A program made the position numbers and the translations under genes. From DASSBG01 sp035703755 (lineage in GTDB: Bacteria; Pseudomonadota; Gammaproteobacteria; Xanthomonadales; Rhodanobacteraceae): a stretch of DNA of 11,191 nt. Below are positions 7,044 through 11,191 of this stretch, one piece after another; positions within the stretch are counted from its first letter, which is position 1, and each line of letters opens with the position of its first letter. The notes under the pieces were generated by a model, which saw only the letters and a program-made list of their open reading frames with translations, was not told the origin of the DNA and ran no database searches. Where the stretch lies: the NCBI GenBank assembly GCA_035703755.1, contig DASSXP010000297.1:1-11191 (forward strand), given 5' to 3'.

Positions 7044-7988
7044 TCAGCCGAGCGCGGCTTCCAGTGCCGGCACGATCTGGAACAGGTCGCCGACCAGGCC
7101 GATGTCGGCAATCTCGAAGATCGGTGCCTCGGCATCTTTGTTGATGGCGACGATGGTGCCGGCGTCCTTGATGCCGGTGAGATGCTGGATGGCGCCAGAG
7201 ATGCCGATGGCGATGTAGAGTTCGGGGGCGATGATCTTGCCGGTCTGCCCGACCTGCATGTCGTTGGGGCAGTAGCCGGCATCGACGGCGGCGCGCGAGG
7301 CGCCGCAGGCGGCGCCGATGCGGTCGGCCAATTTGTAGATGATGTCGAAGTTTTCCTTCGAACCGACGCCGCGGCCGCCCGACACCACTTTGCTGGCGCT
7401 TTGCAGGTCGGGGCGGTCGTTCTGGCCCTGCTTGAGTTCGACGAAACGGCTGTGGGTGGGCAGGGCGACATCGAGCGTCACGGCCTCGATCGGCGCCGCC
7501 TGTTCGCTACTGGCGGCCGCGCTCCAGGAGGCGGTGCGGATGGTGGCGACCACGATCTGGTCGGCGGGTGCCTCGACGGTGACGATGGCATTGCCGGCGT
7601 AGATCGGCCGGGTGAACACATGGCTGGATTCGACCGTCATCACGTCGCTGAGCTGGGCCACGCCGAGCAGTGCGGCCACGCGCGGGGCAAGATCCTTGCC
7701 GAAGGTGGTGGAGGGCAGGAACAGATGGCTGTAGCCGGCGGCCACAGCGGCGATCTGCGGCGCCAGCACGGCGGCCAGCGGATGCGCGTTCTCGGCGCGG
7801 GCGGCGGTCAGCACGCGGCTGATGCCGGTGATTTTCGCCGCCGCGGCGGCGACGGCATCCGGCGCATCGGACAGCACCAGCACGTCGATGGCGTCGGGCT
7901 TGGTCGCGCTGGCGGCGCTGACCGCGCGCGCAGTGGCGGGGTTGAGTTGGCCGCCGAGATGTTCGGCGATGACCAGGATCTTGCTCAT
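7044..7988 (-). CDS. etfA: Electron transfer flavoprotein, alpha subunit
   Basis: This 314-residue subunit binds FAD and, with EtfB, carries electrons from acyl-CoA and related dehydrogenases to ETF:quinone oxidoreductase. The N-terminal domain holds LPSTTFGKDLAPRVAALL (91-108). The FAD domain shows SGGRGVGS (203-210), SRAAVDAGYCPNDMQVGQTGK (231-251) and the family signature LYIAIGISGAIQHLTGIKD (257-275) with TIVAINKD (278-285). Length is normal for a bacterial EtfA. An in-frame ATG 16 codons upstream exists, but MSKILVIAEH is the conserved start and has a GGAG site nearby. The gene lies 59 bp after etfB and is probably co-transcribed. A hairpin follows the stop. The call is secure. Confidence 0.97.
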   Translation of the reverse strand: MSKILVIAEHLGGQLNPATARAVSAASATKPDAIDVLVLSDAPDAVAAAAAKITGISRVLTAARAENAHPLAAVLAPQIAAVAAGYSHLFLPSTTFGKDLAPRVAALLGVAQLSDVMTVESSHVFTRPIYAGNAIVTVEAPADQIVVATIRTASWSAAASSEQAAPIEAVTLDVALPTHSRFVELKQGQNDRPDLQSASKVVSGGRGVGSKENFDIIYKLADRIGAACGASRAAVDAGYCPNDMQVGQTGKIIAPELYIAIGISGAIQHLTGIKDAGTIVAINKDAEAPIFEIADIGLVGDLFQIVPALEAALG

Positions 7989-8047
7989 GATGGACTCCGG
8001 AATGTGCCCCGCGCCGGGTGCAGGCGGCGGACGCAAGGGTGGGGGAC

Positions 8048-8794
8048 TTACAGCAAGCCCTTCTGTTTCAGTGTGGCCACCAGCTCGGCAGCATCCTTGA
8101 CCATCACGCCGCGGCTGCGCTTGGGCGGCGGCGCGTAGTGGGTGGTCTTGAGGTGGTCGCCAGAGTCCACCGCCAGCGCGGCGAGCTCGATGCTCTCAAT
8201 CGGCTTCGATTTCGCTTTCATGATGTCCGGCAGCTTGATGAAGCGCGGCTCGTTGAGACGCAGATCAGTGGTGACCACGGCCGGCAGCTCGACCTCGATC
8301 ACTTCGAGGCCGGCATCGACCTCGCGCGTCACCGTGGCTTTGCCGTCGGCGATATCGAGCTTGCTGGCGAAGGTCGCCTGCGGGCGATCCCACAGCGCGG
8401 CCAGCATCTGGCCCGTCTGGTTGCTGTCGTCGTCGATGGCCTGCTTGCCGACGATGACGAGGCCGGGTTGCTCTTTCTCGACCAGCTTCAACAGCGCACG
8501 GGCGGCGGTCAGCGGTTGCACGGCATCAGCGGTGACCACATGGATGGCGCGGTTGGCACCCATGGCCAATCCGTTGCGCAGGTGTGCGGTGAGATCGGCG
8601 GGGCCGATGGCGGCGAGGATGACTTCCTCGGCCAGGCCTTTTTCGCGCAGGCGCAGAGCTTCTTCCAGCGCGATGTCGTCAAACGGGTTGGCCGACAGCT
8701 TGACGCCCTCGGTGACCACGCCCGAGCCGTCGGGCTTGACCTGGATGCGCACGTTGAAATCCACCACGCGCTTGTAACCGACCAGAATTTTCAT
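8048..8794 (-). CDS. etfB: Electron transfer flavoprotein, beta subunit
   Basis: This 248-residue subunit pairs with EtfA and binds AMP as a structural cofactor. Signature segments are KLSANPFDDIALEEALRLRE (32-51), the nucleotide-binding VGKQAIDDDSNQTGQM (115-130), and DLRLNEPRFIKLPDIMKAK (177-195). The last is the recognition loop through which ETF docks to partner dehydrogenases. Length equals the family norm. A strong GAGGAAGG ribosome binding site precedes the ATG. It is first in the etfB-etfA pair, and a plausible extended -10 promoter lies about 60 bp upstream. No partner dehydrogenase gene is in the window, so this is the general housekeeping ETF, not a bifurcating type as far as the sequence shows. 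Confidence 0.97.
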   Translation of the reverse strand: MKILVGYKRVVDFNVRIQVKPDGSGVVTEGVKLSANPFDDIALEEALRLREKGLAEEVILAAIGPADLTAHLRNGLAMGANRAIHVVTADAVQPLTAARALLKLVEKEQPGLVIVGKQAIDDDSNQTGQMLAALWDRPQATFASKLDIADGKATVTREVDAGLEVIEVELPAVVTTDLRLNEPRFIKLPDIMKAKSKPIESIELAALAVDSGDHLKTTHYAPPPKRSRGVMVKDAAELVATLKQKGLL

Positions 8795-8854
8795 TTAAGA
8801 CCTTCCTCGATCCGGGAGCGGCGCCAGCCGGGAATCCCGTTGGCAAAGTCCGCC

Positions 8855-8863
8855 ATTTTAGCA
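8855..8863 (-). promoter_or_regulatory. Candidate extended -10 promoter for etfB-etfA
   Basis: The minus strand reads TGC-TAAAAT: a TGn extension directly before a hexamer matching TATAAT at five of six positions. The predicted start would leave a leader of roughly 50 nt before etfB. The -35 position at 17 bp (CGATGC) is poor, which fits an extended -10 promoter that does not rely on it. Confidence 0.45.
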
Positions 8864-8944
8864 GCAACGCCACTGCGGCATCGCTGCGCGGCGCGTGATC
8901 GCCGGGCTTTTGCGCAGGGGCGCTGCTCAGGCGCGATCGACAGA

Positions 8945-8991
8945 CATGCCGCAAAGATTCCACACACCGTCGACCAGACCCGAGCGGCATG
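8945..8991. repeat. Inverted repeat CATGCCGC ... GCGGCATG, 31-bp spacer
   Basis: CATGCCGC (8945-8952) and its exact complement GCGGCATG (8984-8991) flank 31 bp. The pair sits directly beside the REP-like palindrome, so the two together may form one composite repeat unit. With only 8-bp arms in high-GC DNA, a chance match is possible. Confidence 0.35.
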
Positions 8992-8993
8992 GG

Positions 8994-9018
8994 GTCGCGG
9001 CCAAGGGCCGCTCCTACA
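8994..9018 (-). repeat. REP-like palindrome (TGTAGGAG head) covering the ATP-grasp stop codon
   Basis: Read on the minus strand, the unit starts TGTAGGAG and continues into GCGGCC-CTT-GGCCGC-GAC. That is a perfect 6-bp stem with a 3-nt loop (8997-9011). The GTAGGAG head followed by a GC-rich hairpin is the recognised form of REP elements in Pseudomonas and Xanthomonadales. The TAG stop of the ATP-grasp gene (9014-9016) lies within the head, so the element marks the end of that gene. Only one copy is clear in the window, so repeat status rests on resemblance. Confidence 0.65.
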
Positions 9019-9916
9019 GGGCGCTGCGGGGCGTGTGCTGCAATACGGCCGCGGCAAGACGCGATGCCGAGCCGGTGGCATGCGCGAAGAACAGCGACGG
9101 CTCAACCAGTTCCAGTTCCAGCAGGCAGGGCGCGCCGGCATCGTCACGGATGAGATCGACGCGGGCGTAGCACAGCGATGCTTCGACCGGAATGCTCGCC
9201 ACGGCGCGGGCGGCCAGTGCCAATTCATCGGGCTCGGCCGTGCGTGGCGCAATGTCTTCACTGGCGTAGAGTTCGCGGGTTGCGGCGGCGCCTGGGCGCA
9301 GCAGCGGGCCTTTGCGGATGGCGTGATTGAATTCGCCATCGAGATAGATCAAGGCGGTTTCGCCGGCCAGGTCGACGCGGGCGAGGTAGGGTTGCAGCAG
9401 GGCACTGCGACCGACCGCAAGCAGCTGGTGCAAATGTTCGCGCATGGCGTCGAGTTGGTCACGGCCGTGGCGGCGGGCGTCGCGTGAACCGGCGCCGATA
9501 GCGGGTTTGATCACGAACTCGGTGCTCGCGGGATGTTCGGCGAGGAATGCACTCAACGCGGCATCGGCGTCCTCTGCCGGTTCGATGAAGCGGCTGGGCA
9601 CGGTGGCCACGCCGGCGGCGGCGAGATCGGCGAGGTAATGCTTGTCGATGTTCCAGCGCAGCACATGCAGCGGATTCAGCAGGCGGGTCAAGCCGGCTGT
9701 TCGCTCGGCCCAGACCATGAACTCGGCGTGGCGATCGACGTAGTCCCACGGCGAGCGCAGCAGCGCCGCGTCGTAGCGCGACCAGTCCACGGCAGGATCG
9801 TCCCAGTCGGCTTCCTCGGCGTGGGCGCCGGCGACGCTGAACGCCTGCAGCAACGCCGGCATGTCGTGGTCAGTGCCGCGGGCGACACGCGCGGTTACCA
9901 GGGCAATTCGGGGCAT
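9014..9916 (-). CDS. ATP-grasp domain protein (RimK/glutathione synthetase-like), substrate unknown
   Basis: This 300-residue soluble protein has an ATP-grasp ligase layout. The N-terminal domain has VDWSRYDAALLRSPWDYVDR (43-62) and RLLNPLHVLRWNIDKHYLADL (78-98). The ATP-binding lysine lies in FVIKPAIGAGSRD (134-146). The distal metal-binding region is YARVDL (250-255) plus LLELELVEPSLFF (265-277), with acidic residues in the expected places. Such proteins join a carboxylate to an amine or thiol through an acyl phosphate. The closest named relatives are probably DcsG-like proteins of cycloserine clusters, but most members are uncharacterised and I do not assign a reaction. The start MPRIALVTA is where homology-like sequence begins; the frame stays open far upstream without meaning. 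It is divergent from yoaA across 75 bp. The gene ends inside a REP-like palindrome. Confidence 0.85.
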   Translation of the reverse strand: MPRIALVTARVARGTDHDMPALLQAFSVAGAHAEEADWDDPAVDWSRYDAALLRSPWDYVDRHAEFMVWAERTAGLTRLLNPLHVLRWNIDKHYLADLAAAGVATVPSRFIEPAEDADAALSAFLAEHPASTEFVIKPAIGAGSRDARRHGRDQLDAMREHLHQLLAVGRSALLQPYLARVDLAGETALIYLDGEFNHAIRKGPLLRPGAAATRELYASEDIAPRTAEPDELALAARAVASIPVEASLCYARVDLIRDDAGAPCLLELELVEPSLFFAHATGSASRLAAAVLQHTPRSAL

Positions 9917-9991
9917 GCACAAGATTCCGTGGTAGCAATCAATATTCTGACATGCGTGTATCGCGGCCGCCGCATCGGCGATACTGGGCCG
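9917..9991. other. Divergent intergenic region between the ATP-grasp gene and yoaA
   Basis: These 75 bp must carry both outward promoters. On the plus strand TATTCT (in CAATATTCTGAC, near 9942-9949) is a possible -10, but with no good -35. A short inverted repeat lies directly upstream of yoaA. No Shine-Dalgarno sequence of quality precedes yoaA, and that before the ATP-grasp gene is a modest GGAA. Confidence 0.45.
9958..9984. repeat. Inverted repeat GTATCGC ... GCGATAC upstream of yoaA
   Basis: GTATCGC (9958-9964) and its exact complement GCGATAC (9978-9984) flank 13 bp and end 7 bp before the yoaA ATG. It could be an operator for a dimeric regulator or an mRNA hairpin at the ribosome binding region. 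It does not resemble the E. coli LexA box. The arms are short, so a chance occurrence cannot be excluded. Confidence 0.4.
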
Positions 9992-11191
9992 ATGATGGAT
10001 GAGGAAACGATCACCGGGATACTGGGTGCCAAAGGGTCGTTCGCGCGCGAAGTGCCCGGTTTTGCGCCGCGCGAAGTGCAGCAGACGATGGCGCGTGCGG
10101 TGGCGCAGGCGATTGACCGCGCCGGTACGCTGGTGGCCGAAGCGGGGACCGGTACCGGCAAGACGTTCGCCTATCTGGTGCCGGCGCTGGTGTCGGGCAA
10201 ACGGGTAATTGTTTCCACCGGTACCAAGACCCTGCAGGATCAGCTGTTTCACCGTGACCTGCCACGGGTGAGGCAGGTGCTGGGTGTGCCACTCAAGGCC
10301 AGCTTGCTGAAAGGCCGCGCCAACTACCTGTGCCGTTATCGCTACGACCAGACCTTGCGCGATGGCCAGTTCATGGCGTCGGTCGCGGGACGCGCGATGC
10401 CGGCGGTGCGGGCCTGGGCGGCGCGCACCAGCAGCGGCGATCGCATGGAGTTGGCCGAGGTGCCGGAGAACTCGCCGATCTGGCCGCGGGTCACCTCGAC
10501 GGTCGAGAATTGTCTCGGCAGTGAATGCCCGTTCTTCGACGACTGCTACGTGTTCAAGGCGCGCCGCGCGGCGCAGGAATCGGATCTGGTGGTGGTCAAT
10601 CACCACCTGTTGCTGGCGGACATGGCGTTGAAGGCGGATGGCTACGGCGAAATTCTGCCGGGTGCACATGCGTTCATTCTCGATGAGGCGCACCAGATCC
10701 CGGAGCTGGCCGGGCAGTTCTTTTCGCAAACGGCGAGCGCCCGTCAGGCCAGTGAACTGGTGCGTGATGCACTCACCGAGTGCGGCGAGTTGAGTGGTGC
10801 GCTGGATGCCTTGCGGGCGCCGCTGGAGGCCATCGAGCCGCTGCTGCGGGAGGCGCGTCTGGCACTGGTCGACTTGCCCGAGCGCGGTGCCTTCGTGCTG
10901 ATCGAGCGCCAGCCGGCCGCGCGGGACGCCATCGAGGCGCTGGCCGCCGGGGTGGCGACACTGGAGGCCGCATTGCTGGGCCAGGCCGAGCGCTCGCGCG
11001 GCATGGCCGCGGTGCATGCCCGCGCGCAGTTGCTGCGCAGCCGTCTCAAGCGGGTACTGGATGCCGAGGGCGAGCCGGGCGATGTGCGCTGGTACGAGAC
11101 CAGTGCGCACGGTTTCCAGCTCAGCGTCACGCCACTCGATATTGCCACGCCGCTGCGGCGCTGGCGCGAAGACAGTGGCGCGGCGTGGATT
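9992..11191 (+). CDS. yoaA: YoaA-type Fe-S ATP-dependent DNA helicase, N-terminal part (runs off right edge)
   Basis: These 400 codons encode the front of a DinG/XPD-family superfamily 2 helicase. The Q-motif-like GFAPREVQQTMARAV (23-37), Walker A AEAGTGTGKT (49-58), motif Ia STGTKTLQDQL (75-85), DEAH box (231-234) and VVVNHHLLLADM (200-211) are all present. Four cysteines at 114 (NYLCR), 174, 179 and 185 (ENCLGSECPFFDDC) match the 4Fe-4S ligands. The sequence follows E. coli YoaA more closely than DinG. E. coli YoaA works with the polymerase subunit HolC at stalled replication forks; the same repair role is expected here. The C-terminal helicase domain lies outside the window. The start is one of two adjacent ATGs (9992 or 9995), and neither has a strong ribosome binding site. 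The gene is divergent from the ATP-grasp gene. Confidence 0.93.
   Translation, partial: MMDEETITGILGAKGSFAREVPGFAPREVQQTMARAVAQAIDRAGTLVAEAGTGTGKTFAYLVPALVSGKRVIVSTGTKTLQDQLFHRDLPRVRQVLGVPLKASLLKGRANYLCRYRYDQTLRDGQFMASVAGRAMPAVRAWAARTSSGDRMELAEVPENSPIWPRVTSTVENCLGSECPFFDDCYVFKARRAAQESDLVVVNHHLLLADMALKADGYGEILPGAHAFILDEAHQIPELAGQFFSQTASARQASELVRDALTECGELSGALDALRAPLEAIEPLLREARLALVDLPERGAFVLIERQPAARDAIEALAAGVATLEAALLGQAERSRGMAAVHARAQLLRSRLKRVLDAEGEPGDVRWYETSAHGFQLSVTPLDIATPLRRWREDSGAAWI

Larger units (their letters stand above)
8795..9013. other. Intergenic region upstream of etfB, with promoter and palindromes
   Basis: These 219 bp lie between the ATP-grasp stop and the etfB start, both genes being on the minus strand. 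From the right they hold a REP-like palindrome, an 8-bp inverted repeat with long spacing, and a candidate etf promoter. I find no small gene here. No LexA-type box or clear operator is visible. Confidence 0.6.

Noticed and set aside
6909..9487. Two long plus-strand open frames (about 409 and 489 codons) over etfA, etfB and the ATP-grasp gene
   Set aside because: They are antisense shadows of conserved minus-strand genes, Gly/Asp/Gln-rich and without recognisable motifs.
9917..9991. SOS (LexA) control of yoaA
   Set aside because: No CTG-N10-CAG type box or xanthomonad-like LexA palindrome could be seen in the divergent region; the inverted repeat there has another sequence.
9917..11110. Upstream extension of the ATP-grasp frame, open on the minus strand far into yoaA (total about 698 codons)
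   Set aside because: The extension has no domain-like sequence, is rich in Arg/His/Gln as expected of an antisense frame in high-GC DNA, and lies over clear YoaA helicase motifs on the other strand. The real protein begins at 9916.
1..11191. CRISPR array, tRNA or rRNA gene, transposase, phage or toxin-antitoxin genes, defence system
   Set aside because: No spaced direct repeats, no RNA gene pattern and no such protein motifs were seen in any frame I judged real.

Overview
The window is high-GC chromosomal DNA. It most likely comes from a gammaproteobacterium of the Xanthomonadales type. The reasons are the YoaA-type helicase, an etfB-etfA pair with very conserved signatures, an acetoacetyl-CoA synthetase, and a short palindrome reading TGTAGGAG + GCGGCC/GGCCGC, which resembles the REP elements of Pseudomonas and xanthomonads. 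The assignment is an inference from gene content and repeat type and was not searched. No RNA gene, insertion sequence, CRISPR array or phage gene is visible.

Layout, left to right. (1) 1-482, minus: the N-terminal part of an acetoacetyl-CoA synthetase that runs off the left edge. (2) 587-6880, minus: a tight five-gene operon, transcribed from right to left. It encodes a GT2 polyprenyl-phosphate glycosyltransferase with two C-terminal membrane helices, an AsnB-type amidotransferase, a four-helix SMR/EamA-type small membrane protein, a SAM-dependent methyltransferase, and a 777-residue YfhO-type polytopic membrane protein. Junctions are a 2-bp gap, two ATGA overlaps and a 12-bp gap. (3) 6881-7043: an intergenic region with two large palindromes. 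(4) 7044-8794, minus: etfB-etfA, the electron-transfer flavoprotein. (5) 8795-9013: an intergenic region with a probable etf promoter and a REP-like palindrome. (6) 9014-9916, minus: an ATP-grasp enzyme of unknown substrate. (7) 9992-11191, plus: the first 400 codons of the Fe-S helicase YoaA, divergent from the ATP-grasp gene and running off the right edge.

The most interesting part is the five-gene operon. A GT2 enzyme that charges undecaprenyl phosphate with a sugar, a small flippase-like protein and a GT-C-type polytopic protein together form the make, flip and transfer layout of three-component glycosylation. Known examples are GtrB-GtrA-Gtr(type), ArnC-ArnE/F-ArnT and, in Firmicutes, CsbB-GtcA-YfhO. 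Here the flippase slot is held by an SMR-type protein, and an amidotransferase and a methyltransferase are built in. The operon could therefore add an amidated and/or methylated sugar to an envelope polymer or protein on the periplasmic side. The module types are well supported; the sugar, the acceptor and the role of the two modifying enzymes are inferred.

The flanking genes are housekeeping. ETF collects electrons from acyl-CoA and related dehydrogenases, acetoacetyl-CoA synthetase activates acetoacetate, and YoaA acts in DNA repair.
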